Shown: positions 49,615-56,500 of the stretch, piece after piece
How the letters are laid out: every line of letters starts with the position of its first letter
Position numbering within the stretch: position 1 is the first letter of the stretch
Assembly (NCBI GenBank): GCA_963931865.1
Contig: OZ007514.1
Span: forward strand, 4,807,646-4,871,645
Source: Axinella damicornis
Taxonomy: Eukaryota > Porifera > Demospongiae > Axinellida > Axinellidae
Length of the DNA stretch: 64,000 bases
Direction of reading: 5' to 3'
The notes under the pieces: generated by a model
Told to the model about the DNA's origin: nothing
The model's input: only the letters and a program-made list of their open reading frames with translations
Databases searched by the model: none
Made by a program: the position numbers and the translations under genes

Positions 49615-50202
49615 TTTACAGGTCCATGAGTGTTTCTGTCCCCTTGCCATGCTGCTGTAGCCGTGGACTAAGAGCAGAGACAGCCCCTGAATGTGAGCCT
49701 ACAAGTAGTAACAGGCTCCTGAAGACGCCTTCTGCCATAACAGTTTAGTAGAGACTACATAAACATGGTCATATGCCCAGTACGACGACTTTAATTTACA
49801 TTTCATGCACATGACATGTCAGACTTTGTGGTATGGAAAGCTGGTAAGTGTCCAGACGTAATTTCCCCCTCTGCTTACAAGATGCTGGTCACAGTTATAG
49901 GTACGGTGTCTATGTGAGTAACACCCTCTTGAACCTAGGGCAGCTAGGGCCAATCTTGTCATACATGTGGTAGGTTTTGCTTATCAAACGAAACCTATGC
50001 TTTTCTATCAGACCTCTATGGTCAGCATTCCTGAGCTCATTTCTACTCTAAAAGAATGGTACCGCTTTACTCTTGCTAGCTAGCTAACTCTGGCAAGGTC
50101 AACAGAGGGAGTGGGCACTTAATAGAACCAAGATTTACAACCGACTTGGAGAGCGTGGGCGTATACGTACCATTCCGGTCCAAAGTTCATAGTGTCTGCC
50201 AT
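18330..50202 (-). CDS. GIGYF: GIGYF-family protein, 21 coding exons
   Basis: GYF-domain adaptor that, in animals, recruits 4EHP and decay factors to repress mRNAs. Exons on the minus strand, in order: 50202-50171, 49564-49288, 48604-48472, 47012-46848, 44594-44484, 43886-43735, 43642-43556, 43307-42711, 40973-40769, 40019-39918, 38971-38859, 31929-31683, 25961-25718, 24860-24697, 24249-23993, 22969-22878, 21970-21763, 21351-21055, 20520-20424, 19822-19668, 18581-18330. All introns begin GT and end AG, and every phase matches. The total is 3987 bases (1328 residues plus stop), close to vertebrate GIGYF2 (about 1300). Landmarks: MNFGPEW start, YGREELLQL 4EHP-binding motif, GYF domain, long Gln/Glu/Arg coiled coil, [11 protein letters not shown] motif, [10 protein letters not shown] and [12 protein letters not shown] helices, and a [17 protein letters not shown]-terminus. 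Splice sites were chosen by eye. Confidence 0.93.
18668..18726. repeat. perfect 22-bp inverted repeat (hairpin) in the last GIGYF intron
   Basis: CATACAGTACCGCTCACGAG + CA at 18668-18689 is exactly complementary to 18705-18726, with a 15-base loop. It lies 87 bases upstream (in GIGYF sense) of the last exon acceptor. Confidence 0.85.
19881..20030. mobile_element. small inverted-repeat element
   Basis: TTGCGTTTGAACACTGCGTA with TTGCG at the left is mirrored by CGCAATACGCAATGTTCAAA + CGCAA at the right. About 150 bases, no coding content, within GIGYF intron 19. Confidence 0.7.
20071..20187. repeat. 58-bp tandem duplication
   Basis: GTAGAGTATGCATCAAGCAC through GATGTTGCA is repeated twice in a row with one or two differences, inside GIGYF intron 19. 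Confidence 0.85.
21055..22969 (-). CDS. GIGYF: GIGYF exons 16-18
   Basis: Exon 16 (22969-22878) encodes [20 protein letters not shown]. Exon 17 (21970-21763) encodes [20 protein letters not shown], the family SLLEIQ-type motif, followed by four repeats of RDFPSQ from a DNA minisatellite and a Gly run. Exon 18 (21351-21055) is Thr/Pro-rich, then acidic ([13 protein letters not shown]), then [11 protein letters not shown], matching the GFWDDAVKE segment of GIGYF2. Confidence 0.88.
21438..21738. mobile_element. MITE with about 100-bp arms and X-box-like sites
   Basis: Left arm TAGACCTTATTTCGCTAAAA continues through GTTTCTGTTGCTATGACAAC to CACCATGCAGATAGGCTGCA. The right arm repeats this in reverse complement, ending TAAGGTCTA. 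Located in GIGYF intron 17. Each arm holds one copy of GTTGCTATGACAAC. Confidence 0.8.
22590..22775 (+). repeat. inverted partial copy of the GIGYF exon 14 acceptor region
   Basis: On the plus strand, a CCCT-rich run is followed by CTCCTGCCTCTGTCCCTCCC and then CTCCAGACAAAGAGCGGAAG + TGGAG. The minus strand at 24845-24910 has the same order, where CTCCAG is the exon 14 splice acceptor and ACAAAGAGTGGAATTGGAG begins the exon. The copy covers at least about 75 bases and stops inside exon 14 sequence. Confidence 0.75.
23319..23900. mobile_element. 582-bp TAGCCTCGTTCCCAG-family element with exact 9-bp duplication
   Basis: Both ends read TAGCCTCGTTCCCAGGCTCC inward, and arms stay similar for about 100 bases (GCCTGGTACGCTTT). 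TGGGTGATA flanks the element on both sides (23310-23318 and 23901-23909). The interior is non-coding. It is the longest family member here and lies in GIGYF intron 15. Confidence 0.88.
23993..25961 (-). CDS. GIGYF: GIGYF exons 13-15: charged coiled coil
   Basis: Exon 13 (25961-25718) begins [17 protein letters not shown], like GSVWDLP of GIGYF2, then runs into [20 protein letters not shown]. Exon 14 (24860-24697) is [20 protein letters not shown] and onward. Exon 15 (24249-23993) is [20 protein letters not shown] with a nine-Gln run and [17 protein letters not shown]. This is the long single helix/coiled coil of the family. The reading frame is open throughout and the splice phases agree. Confidence 0.9.
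24865..25050. repeat. (GGGA)n polypurine run
   Basis: Nearly pure GGGA repeats on the plus strand. In GIGYF sense it is a CCCT polypyrimidine run leading directly into the exon 14 acceptor. Confidence 0.95.
25461..25630. mobile_element. inverted-repeat MITE
   Basis: GTAGTGCTGCTTAGTCAGAC + TTACACCAGTC at the left is mirrored by GACTGGTGTAAGTCTGACTA + ACCAGCACTAC at the right. A TGTGGGGCTCGCTCAGG phrase adjoins the right side and also occurs at 19348 and 25112, apparently another small family. Confidence 0.7.
26157..27660 (+). pseudogene. dead hAT-type transposase
   Basis: Translated pieces in several frames match animal hAT transposases in order: [15 protein letters not shown] (DDE core start), [30 protein letters not shown], then [20 protein letters not shown], the C-terminal dimerisation region. 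Many stops and frameshifts separate them. It lies in GIGYF intron 12, opposite to GIGYF transcription. Confidence 0.8.
27841..28130 (+). pseudogene. non-LTR reverse transcriptase, 5' piece
   Basis: Encodes [59 protein letters not shown] and [17 protein letters not shown], the first conserved blocks of a CR1/L2/Jockey-like RT, with one frameshift. It breaks at the start of the foldback element and resumes at 29384. Confidence 0.82.
28131..29379. mobile_element. 1.25-kb foldback element built of a 17-22 bp tandem unit
   Basis: Both ends start TATGGTGGCC, then GGGAAACCCGAAGCGGGCGC + CCGACG, followed by long inverted arrays. Units read ACCCGAACCATGTCGGCCAGT (left, 28180-28490) and its complement (right, 28780-29335). 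GGTTGT flanks both sides and the interrupted RT resumes after it. The non-repeat core is 28495-28775. Six-frame ORFs through the arms are repeat artefacts. Confidence 0.88.
28576..28775 (+). CDS. short reading frame inside the foldback element
   Basis: From ATG at 28576 the core of the element encodes [31 protein letters not shown] and a Pro/Ser/Arg-rich tail, then runs into the repeat arm. The first 30 residues look like real protein (amphipathic, balanced composition), unlike the arms. It could be a captured host exon or the element's own relic. No family recognised. Confidence 0.35.
29384..30245 (+). pseudogene. non-LTR reverse transcriptase, 3' piece
   Basis: Continues the RT of 27841-28130: [64 protein letters not shown] (active site), [35 protein letters not shown] and a C-terminal end near 30240. 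Several frameshifts and stops. Order and spacing are those of an ordinary CR1/Jockey-type RT. Confidence 0.82.
30310..31580 (-). pseudogene. Penelope-like element, RT end and GIY-YIG endonuclease
   Basis: The minus strand reads [40 protein letters not shown] and [14 protein letters not shown]. Then come the Cys-rich linker (CKTCQHV), [17 protein letters not shown] and, after an insertion, [18 protein letters not shown], the GIY-YIG nuclease typical of Penelope elements. The insertion is a MITE at 30850-31084. The copy is 5' truncated and frameshifted. Family call from known order of these blocks. Confidence 0.83.
30850..31084. mobile_element. TA-flanked MITE inside the Penelope GIY-YIG domain
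   Basis: Termini GAAGGGCTCAGTGGAAAAAG and its inverse, arms about 60 bases (AAAGGTCAAAGGTCAAC). Removing 30850-31084 with one TA restores an uninterrupted [11 protein letters not shown] reading. That supports a Tc1/mariner-type TA duplication. Confidence 0.85.
31683..31929 (-). CDS. GIGYF: GIGYF exon 12: Gln-rich segment
   Basis: Codes [19 protein letters not shown], a four-fold PSLQPQP-type repeat, then [12 protein letters not shown]. The repeat is a perfect 21-bp DNA minisatellite (GGTTGGAGGGATGGCTGA on the plus strand). Introns of 6.9 kb upstream and 5.7 kb downstream isolate this exon. Confidence 0.85.
31935..32140. repeat. GGGA-type polypurine tract before GIGYF exon 12
   Basis: GAGGGAGG-rich on the plus strand. 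In GIGYF sense it is a C/T tract ending at the exon 12 acceptor. Confidence 0.9.
32361..32630 (+). pseudogene. helix-turn-helix (psq/Brinker/pogo-like) fragment
   Basis: Encodes [39 protein letters not shown] and QKYNELQ, a typical HTH of pogo/psq/Brinker-type DNA-binding proteins, many of which come from transposases. No ATG precedes it clearly; the frame stops at 32628 and a chromo-like segment follows in another phase. Probably a relic or exons of an unannotated gene in GIGYF intron 11. Confidence 0.6.
32590..32793 (+). pseudogene. chromo-barrel/Tudor-knot-like fragment
   Basis: Encodes [37 protein letters not shown], the conserved 'VHYxGYxxxxDEW' core of chromo-barrel and Tudor-knot folds. 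It overlaps the HTH frame in another phase, so a frameshift or missed splice joins them. A further frame (32813-33019) follows without recognised domains. Confidence 0.6.
33343..33790. repeat. dispersed repeat, intact reference copy
   Basis: Begins AGACTCGGTAGAGTCTATAT and runs to TTTGTACGCATGCGCAC. The split copy at 10017-12160 matches its two ends. Contains a TTTCTTTC microsatellite at 33560-33590. Confidence 0.6.
34237..34515. mobile_element. long perfect inverted repeat (foldback element)
   Basis: About 125 bases (34237-34362), including AATGTAGCAGGATGTAGGGA and AGTATACAATCACCCCTACA, recur almost exactly inverted at about 34399-34515. The spacer is about 36 bases. A diverged half copy lies at 12235-12310. 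Confidence 0.85.
34749..36278 (+). CDS. [17 protein letters not shown] protein of unknown function, spliced
   Basis: An uncharacterised family I recognise from many invertebrate genomes, often multi-copy. Pieces in order: 34749-35009 ([20 protein letters not shown] to DLEMFEGQK), then [12 protein letters not shown] at 35034 onward in a shifted phase, a middle segment at 35260-35450, then 35585-35870 ([14 protein letters not shown] to [11 protein letters not shown]). A clean 75-base GT-AG intron spans 35871-35945. The last exon, 35946-36278, encodes [33 protein letters not shown] and a KRRK tail. The conserved H/D/E-rich end suggests an enzyme-like or transposon-encoded fold, but no activity is known. 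Start and middle splices are uncertain, and it may be a decayed copy. It lies in GIGYF intron 11 on the opposite strand. Confidence 0.6.
36776..37500 (+). pseudogene. dead Tc1/mariner transposase
   Basis: Starts [20 protein letters not shown] (N-terminal HTH), continues through [16 protein letters not shown] sequence, then [20 protein letters not shown] (first catalytic Asp), [18 protein letters not shown] sequence and QQDYASC where the second catalytic Asp block should be. Several frameshifts and a truncation before the third acidic residue. Confidence 0.85.
37590..37760. repeat. ACTCGCGAGT palindrome cluster
   Basis: Repeated GAGTACTCGCGAGTAC and ACGCGTGT-type words, each self-complementary, with many CG steps. 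A weaker relative occurs at 34555-34640. No gene. Confidence 0.7.
38287..38836. mobile_element. element with TATTTCCGTGATCAAACGCC ends
   Basis: Left end TATTTCCGTGATCAAACGCC; right end inverted GGTGTTTGATCGCGGAAATA. Internal AATAGTAGCCGC and TTAGTGGCCGCC phrases repeat on both sides. About 550 bases, non-coding, in GIGYF intron 11 just before exon 11. Confidence 0.75.
38859..40973 (-). CDS. GIGYF: GIGYF exons 9-11: GYF domain
   Basis: Exon 9 (40973-40769) ends with [13 protein letters not shown]. Exon 10 (40019-39918) continues [20 protein letters not shown] and LMVRRACD. Exon 11 (38971-38859) adds IRIWGRIPF and a Gln run. Together they form a complete GYF domain (WxYKDPxGxxxGPF, WFxxGYF), which binds proline-rich PPGL-type ligands. 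The first aromatic is W-L-Y rather than W-Y-Y; the glycine-tyrosine-phenylalanine core is intact. The domain is split by a polypyrimidine-filled intron. Confidence 0.95.
40022..40700. repeat. 680-bp polypurine intron inside the GYF-domain coding region
   Basis: GGGAGGAGG/GGAAGTGGGG units, containing a higher-order repeat of about 60-75 bases. It fills GIGYF intron 9 between the two halves of the GYF domain and reads as C/T on the GIGYF sense strand up to the exon 10 acceptor. Confidence 0.92.
41360..42290. repeat. 55-bp minisatellite, about 17 copies
   Basis: Unit: GAGCTGCAGGAGGTGGGGTG, CAAGGCTAGTTAGTTGATGG, GAGGCGGGGCTAGGC. Copies are nearly identical; degenerate units continue to about 42500. 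Located in GIGYF intron 8. Confidence 0.95.
42711..44594 (-). CDS. GIGYF: GIGYF exons 5-8: linker region
   Basis: Exon 5 (44594-44484) gives [12 protein letters not shown]. Exon 6 (43886-43735) gives [16 protein letters not shown] and GSFDAAGTF, matching the conserved LPEW...GTFDSSGAF stretch of vertebrate GIGYF. Exon 7 (43642-43556) is Glu-rich. Exon 8 (43307-42711, 199 codons) is Pro/Ser/Thr-rich and ends [10 protein letters not shown], aligned to the helix before the GYF domain. Probably unstructured except for the short conserved segments. Confidence 0.85.
44105..44275 (-). repeat. tRNA-derived SINE
   Basis: On the minus strand: A-box-like TGGCCAAGTGGTTAAAGCA and B-box GGTTCGAGTCC at tRNA spacing, then a non-tRNA body (GGAAGGGTTTTTCTCCAGG). 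The acceptor stem does not pair cleanly, so it is not a working tRNA gene. A second copy is at 55722-55912. Confidence 0.75.
44826..45087. mobile_element. CAGGGTTTCATAC-ended MITE with 5-bp duplication
   Basis: Ends CAGGGTTTCATAC and GTATGAAACCCTG, flanked by ATAGT on both sides. Long G runs follow each inner end and a C run precedes the right end. Same design as the element at 7010-7517. Confidence 0.85.
46200..46740. repeat. element with 29-30 bp CAGCTGCTGCTCAGCCCCGG array
   Basis: About nine units of TTCAGCTGCTGCTC-AGCCCCGGT-CGCATCCAC, then a unique tail ending ACACACAGACAGACA and CATTAAAA. Relatives at 8120-8312 and 53780-54270. In GIGYF intron 4. Confidence 0.85.
46848..48604 (-). CDS. 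GIGYF: GIGYF exons 3-4: RGG-rich segment
   Basis: Exon 3 (48604-48472) and exon 4 (47012-46848) encode [27 protein letters not shown] and [18 protein letters not shown]. This matches the Arg/Gly region and following 'YQRSF'-like segment of other GIGYFs. Exon 3 contains a 33-bp internal duplication (GAGCCAGTGAGGGGTGGGAG unit), which also offers two equivalent donor sites 33 bases apart. Arg-Gly motifs in this position are usual arginine-methylation and RNA-contact candidates. Confidence 0.87.
47190..47296. mobile_element. TAGTCTTGGCCCCAGACC-type small inverted-repeat element
   Basis: Arms TAGTCTTGGCCCCAGACC through CCAACCCCAGTGCGGATCGC and the inverse. A one-armed relative lies at 62215-62283. 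Confidence 0.7.
47838..48112. repeat. GGGGGAGGGA polypurine tract
   Basis: Nearly pure (GGGGGAGGGA)n on the plus strand, within GIGYF intron 3. Confidence 0.95.
48930..49089. mobile_element. TAGCCTCGTTCCCAG-family MITE
   Basis: Inverted ends TAGCCTCGTTCCCAGGCC with inner arms TTGAACTGCC. No clear duplication of flanks. Confidence 0.75.
49288..50202 (-). CDS. GIGYF: GIGYF exons 1-2: start and 4EHP-binding motif
   Basis: Exon 1 codes only ten full codons ([10 protein letters not shown]) plus two bases of a Trp codon, then GTACGT. Exon 2 (49564-49288) completes the Trp and carries a Gly/Asn/Ser/Pro-rich stretch. [15 protein letters not shown] follows, fitting the Y-x4-L-hydrophobic eIF4E/4EHP-binding consensus, and the exon ends at MSEEEQ, as in animal GIGYFs. 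A (TG)n run sits just upstream of the exon 2 acceptor. Confidence 0.92.
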
Positions 50203-50509
50203 CTCGTTACAAGTTCTGGGGGTTGGGGTACAAAAAATAGCAACCTTGTTGCAAGCTGCACTGTTCCTTTCGTTACGGTTGACAACTGCACATGCGAAGA
50301 CTTCCGAAAATGATTTCTAATTAAGCGAAAAACGATTAACCCCAAAAAATATTTACCAACCTGTAACTAGTATCGTAGGAGTGGAGGTCAACCGTTCTTG
50401 AATTCCTTCTACGGTAATTGTGTTTATTTCCTGGTCTATGAGGAGTTCTCTGTGCCTGTGGTGATTCACTGACTCTGGCGTGTGGCTAGCTGCAGTCAAG
50501 TTTTCGGGG
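50203..50509. promoter_or_regulatory. shared intergenic region between GIGYF and CCDC50-like starts
   Basis: The two divergent start codons are 307 bases apart. No TATAAA is visible near either. An ETS-like ACTTCCG occurs at 50300-50306 and a TTTCCTGG at about 50428. Divergent housekeeping genes with such spacing commonly share a bidirectional promoter; that function here is inferred. Confidence 0.6.
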
Positions 50510-53500
50510 ATGGCTTTGGTCGAAGAGGAATTGCCCGGTGTTTCGAAAGGCGAGTCAAGTTTAATAACTTACCTGACATGCGCAGTTGTGCTGCACATGG
50601 AATTCCATAATCATAGCTATCAAACGATGCATGCAAACAGCAAATAGCAGGCAAATTGCATTCTATATGGCCACAAAGACACTGTGAGTGTGGCCTGTAT
50701 GGGTACAGAGTCAGTGATCCACATAATGACTCCTGACATGATAGTATGCGTTCGCTGTGACAATGAACGTCTTGTTTAGTAGCAGATGCAAGCTTCCATT
50801 AGTTTGTTGGCGTGAGCCATGAGCAATGTTTCTCTAGGCAGCTTCATGCCGTAACTTACATGTAGTATGGATGGCTGTGGATGAGTAATCGGAGTTGCAT
50901 GTATTCTGAGTTCAGACCTTCATGAAACGCCCTCTGTAGCCTCAAAGTATTGGTGGATTAGCCTCGTTCCCAGTCCCACGACCAGCTTTTCGTCGCTTGC
51001 AGTAGTATTTCACCGTACTGCAAGTGACGAAAAGCTGTACGTGGGACTGGGAACGAGGCTATTGGTGGATCACTATTTAAAATCCCTGGAATTGAATTGC
51101 TTACATTAGAGTAGATCAGGTCAGATCAGATCATGCATTGCTTATGCATAGCTCATGCTTTGTACCAGAGACCTTTGGTCGGTGAATCCTTTCAAGTTCT
51201 AAACAGAGTTCAATTTGCAGAAGTATCAAGGTTTCACAAGCCATTGATATAGTTTGTTAGCCTCGTTCCCAGTCCCACGCCCAGCTTTTCGTCGCTTGCA
51301 GTATCCGCTTTACCGTACTGCAAGCGACGAAAAGCTGGGCGATGGCCTGGGAACGAGGCTAATAGCTTGTCTGATTAGCTTTACCACAGCTGGTTTTCCT
51401 CTGATTCAAAGGCCTTTCCCCTGAACTGCAGACCTGCAGTCTTCTCCTAATTTCACAAGATCTAATGACTCAGGAGGAATGACAATTGTTTCTGTTTCCT
51501 AGAGTTGTTACGGTTACGTGCACCTCAATGTATTTTGGATTTGTAAAACCTTTTGAGTTGAAATTATTTAGTGCTGAGCTTGCACTAAATTAGATTCACC
51601 TGTTTCTTGTGCTAAATTGGATCTTGCATAGCATAGAATAAAGGCAGTACATATAGCTTATAATGGTGGCCAATAGAGAGTCTGCAAGTCTTATCTCATA
51701 AGCTCCAAGGCTACCAGGTGCTCTTGAATGTTATGAGCTAGCATACGTGAGCATAAGCACAATCGAAGAGTTAAGAGCATTGGAGTACATGGGGTGTCTC
51801 TAATCGCTGGACTTGAAAATGGACTGGAACGGTGGTAGAATGGAAAATGGAACAGACTAAAGAATCTTGAAAAAAACGCCCAGAAACATTTTACCATGGC
51901 ACTACCAGCTCTGCTGTGGCTAATAACCTACAGTGTATATTATACTCGTAGCCAGCTCTGCCTGGTATTGGCCTGCACTCATGCATCCTCCACAAAGCCT
52001 TATGGGTCAAAGGTCACATGCATATTTAATGAGCTTCAATGGACTTGTTCTGAACTCATCTACATAGTAGTTATACCTGGAATGCAACAGAACTTTTGGA
52101 GATCTGACAGAGTGGAATGGGACGAAAGAAGCTGCACTGTAGAACACAGTGTGAAATCACTGAAATAGTCTATAGTCCATTCCATAGTCCATTCCACCGT
52201 TCCAGTTGTTTATTTTACCGATATGATTGTGCAAGCTTGGTTCTTGCTGTTATAGTCACTGCGTCCCAACAACAGTTTATCCCTCTCAGGATTATATACC
52301 TTACATCTTATAATGTCCTGCCAGTCAATGATTTTGTAGAGTGGAGATTGCCCCTTTGTTAAGGTTGAATATCCTGTTCCCGATTTCCCCTGCAGTGAGG
52401 TCTGATTTTCAGGTCAGGGAGGACGAAGGGCTCGCTCACAGACTGCAAGAGCAGGAGTGTAAGTGTCTTGATTTGTCGTACGTATAGGTCCTAGCCACTC
52501 TTCATCATCCCTTCCATCCCTGTGGAATGTGGGGGGGGGGGGGGGGGGGGGGTTGTTGAGGGAGGAAGAAGAAGAGGGAAGACAAGGTAGAGGAGGGGGA
52601 GGAGGGCAACAATGGGGAGGGAGAAGAGATAGGAGAGGAAAGGCGGAGGGACAAGGGAGAGGGAGGGAAGGGGTGAAGGGACAATGGAGAGTGAGGGGAG
52701 GGAGGAGGGGATGAAGAAAGAAGGAAAGAGGACAGAATAGCAGAGGGAAGGGGTCAAGCCATTTATGATATACAAACATTCCACATCTTGAAGTAGTATA
52801 TGGCTAGCTAGCTGTAGTCACATGTATTAAATTTTGTTGTGGGCTCCGTAATCAGTTTAGCTCCTCTGTGAGAGTGAACCCACTGTGTATTGCAGTAACT
52901 TATAAAGACAAAACTACTGAAGTGCTTTCTCCACTTTGGGTGGTGTTGGAAATGATGGAACACATTTATAACTTCATTTGGCCAGTGTTCATGCACTACA
53001 CTGTGTACGTACAGTCTATATATACCTACTGATGTCAGGAGTGAGTTCACATTACAGCTGGGACACGTAGACAAATGCCCTCCATCAGGAGCGCATAATG
53101 ACATAGACCTCATTATGCACTCCCACCTCCATTCAAGTTCAACTACTCCCTCAAAATCAACTGCCAGAAGATTATCTTCTGCAAGATCAACTTGCCATGA
53201 TAACAACTTGTCTATAGTAACTCTAGGTTTAACCTCATTCCCAGGCCCCGTCTCGGGCCTGGGAATGAGACGTTATGGTATATATATAAGTTATATAATT
53301 ATCCCTAACACTCAATTCCAGCATGCTGTTGAGTATGCCCCAGTAGTATATTGGTTCTGATATAGTAGCTATATTATATTACCAGTAGTGAATATGGAAG
53401 GGAAGTGATCTGGAGCTATGTAAGGCAATAATCAAATCCTATTGAGATTTCGTTGTCCCAACGACATTTTCATTACAATTGCATTCAGCAAGTGTATTTG

Positions 53501-56500
53501 GCACGTTTCAGAGTTAGATCTGGCAGTATACTCTTTAGCTAGAACCAATACTATTATAGAGATCTGAGAACAAAGCATATTCTTTGGTAGCACATGGTGT
53601 ATCCTCGTTCCCAGGCCTGTTTTCACTCCCTCTCCCTCTCTCGGACCTGGGAACGAGACTATTCTTAAATGTCAGTATAAGGTAAGTGTACATGTATGTA
53701 TTAGCAGGTGATGCAGGAAATACAATATCAAGGTTCATCGATTTGAGCCGGATTCAATGACTGTCCACATTGTTACCCCACACGCAAAGTGCAGGTGGGG
53801 NNNNNNNNNNNNNNNNNNNNNNNNNNNNNNNNNNNNNNNNNNNNNNNNNNNNNNNNNNNNNNNNNNNNNNNNNNNNNNNNNNNNNNNNNNNNNNNNNNNN
53901 NNNNNNNNNNNNNNNNNNNNNNNNNNNNNNNNNNNNNNNNNNNNNNNNNNNNNNNNNNNNNNNNNNNNNNNNNNNNNNNNNNNNNNNNNNNNNNNNNNNN
54001 GCTTCAGCTGCTGCTCCCCGACTGTGTCCACTTCAGCATGTTGCGTCCGCTTCAACTGCTGCTCCCCGATTGTGTCCGCTTCAGCTGCTGCTCCGCGATT
54101 GCGTCCACTTCAGCTGCTGTTCTCCGATTGCGTCCACTTCAGCTGCTGCTCCCCGATTGCATCCACTTCAGCTGCTGCTCCCATTACGTCCGCTTGCAGC
54201 CCCAACTGTTCAGCCTCAAGCATTCTTCCCGCAGTTTGAGGTTCGAAGGTCATAAGTAAGTAAAGTACAATTGTCACGTGCACTATATACTCAGAGCTTG
54301 CACGCTGGCTTTTAGTATGATCATACAGGTACCTTAGACGATGTAGAAACCATTTACGTGTGGGATAACTACATGTGTATTCTAATGAACACACTCTGGC
54401 TTAGGAGACGAAAACAACCTGCTTCAGTGCAGCTTCATACAGCTGTTTCAACCTATACATTTGACGATGAAAGGGGTTTGCTAAATGAAATTATTGCTGG
54501 ATCGGTAAGTTGGCATGCCACCAAAAAGCTTTAAACCTACCACTCCTGATTCTCAAGGTCAGGTATCCAACGGATACAGAACGTGCGCCTTGACTACATG
54601 TATGTGATTATATATAGATCACAGCATATATAGTTGCTTGGATTGAGACTAAGCAGCAGACTGAATACACATACGTGTCCATACAGTGTAGGGGCAAATG
54701 CACTGTTGTGCTTTCAAAACCTGTTATTCAAATGCTCTGAAATTTACCCACTATATATATATTCTCCAGCAAAATTTGAATTGTGCTGAAATAGAACATG
54801 TTCAACTTTACATTTTAGTGCAATACTGCCCAAGAGATCAGAGCTTGGTGCTAGTGATTGCAGTAGCCACATACATTGTACATGTAAGGTTATTGGTCGT
54901 TATAGCAGACCCTATTATGCTGGCATGATGCCTCGATCATGCTTCTTAATGCCTATTATGCCTAAAGGCATAATGTACTTGTCCCTACATGTACAGTGCC
55001 AAAACCTACATAAGAGCATTGCAGTATTGTGGCTGCATGTCTATGTGTAGCTGCTATGGAATGACTGACTGGAGGTACACATGTACATGCATGTACACAC
55101 ATTGCTATCAGAGGGTTCAGGGGGCCCAGGGCAAACTGCCCCTTTTGCCCCCCCTTCTCGGCGGCCCTGATTGCTATCCTACAGAGGTCGAAATAACATG
55201 TGGTCATTTCCGAACTAAAATGACTGCACACTTGTTCAGTAGGCGGGGCCGATCAACATGCATGAATACAATCATATAAGTGCATGATAGGACCCATATG
55301 CTGTACCTGGTTCGAATCAGCCAATTTTTTTTTCTCTCTCTTGCTTTGTGCATCAGCTCTAGTCAACCAAATTCTTTTTTTCCCCAATACACACAACCAA
55401 CATGGATTTGAACTAAATTATGAAATGACTGAGGTACTATAGTCATAAATTATAAAATGGCTGAGGTACGTACACTGAGTTGTAACAAGAAAAAAGGGTA
55501 CATTTAGTTGCACGGAGGAGTTCACACTGTAAAGTGACTTTCTGCCACGCCTAGCTCAATGCTGGCATCTGGCACACTGTGGGATGAGGAGCAACTGCCG
55601 TGAATGCACATTACTGCTGATAAGATTATCACATGGAGTTGGGGTTAATGTATTGTGTACGACTTCACTAGCCTCGTTCCCAAGCTGCTCCCCAACTTTT
55701 TGTCGCATACTGTAAGGTAAATAAAAGGTAAGGTGTTTAATTTTTTACCTCCTGGCCCTTTCAGCCAATGGCTGATCTCCCAAGAGGAGGAGGGATAAAG
55801 AAAGCACTTCACCAGTGATGCAACAGGTGGGATTCGAACCAGGAACTTTAGGTCCAAAGTCAAATGCTTTAACCGCTTGGCCACTAGTCTTGGCCACTAG
55901 TCTTGGCCACTAGTCACTCACAACTGTTCATAAATTATGTACAGTATGCGACAAAAAGCTGGGGAGGAGCCTGGGAACGAGGCTAGCTACGTACATGGGT
56001 ATTTACATGTATCATCATACGTTTGAGGAATATTTACATTCTTGAGTTAATTATATATACCATTGACTCCTTAAACGTTGACTTCCTCCCTTCCCACCTT
56101 CCTCAACCTTTCCTATCTCTCCTCTCCCCCTACCTTTCCTATCTCTCCTCTCCCCCTTCCCTCTCCTTCCCTTTCCTTTCCTCCTCCCCTCCCCCTTCCC
56201 TGCTCCCCTCCACGATCCCTCTCCTTTCTGCTTCCCCCTCCGCTCCCTGCCCCTCTCCTCCCTCCCTCCTCCCTTCCTTCCTCCGTCCCTCCCACTCTCA
56301 TTCCCCATCCCTCCCCCTCCCCTCCCTTCCCCTCCTTCCTCCCTTCACCATTCTCCTGCCTCCTCTCCCCTCCCCTCCTCCCTCCTCCCCTCTCTCCTTA
56401 CTCCCCTCACTCCCCATTCCCCCGCCCCTCCCTCCTCCCTTTCCCTCTCCTTTCTCTTCCCTCCTCCTTTCCCCTCCCCCTCCTTCCCCTCGTCCTCCCT

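Noticed and set aside
53757..54259. Frames of about 160 codons spanning the N gap
   Set aside because: They run through unknown bases and a 29-bp tandem array, so they carry no coding evidence.
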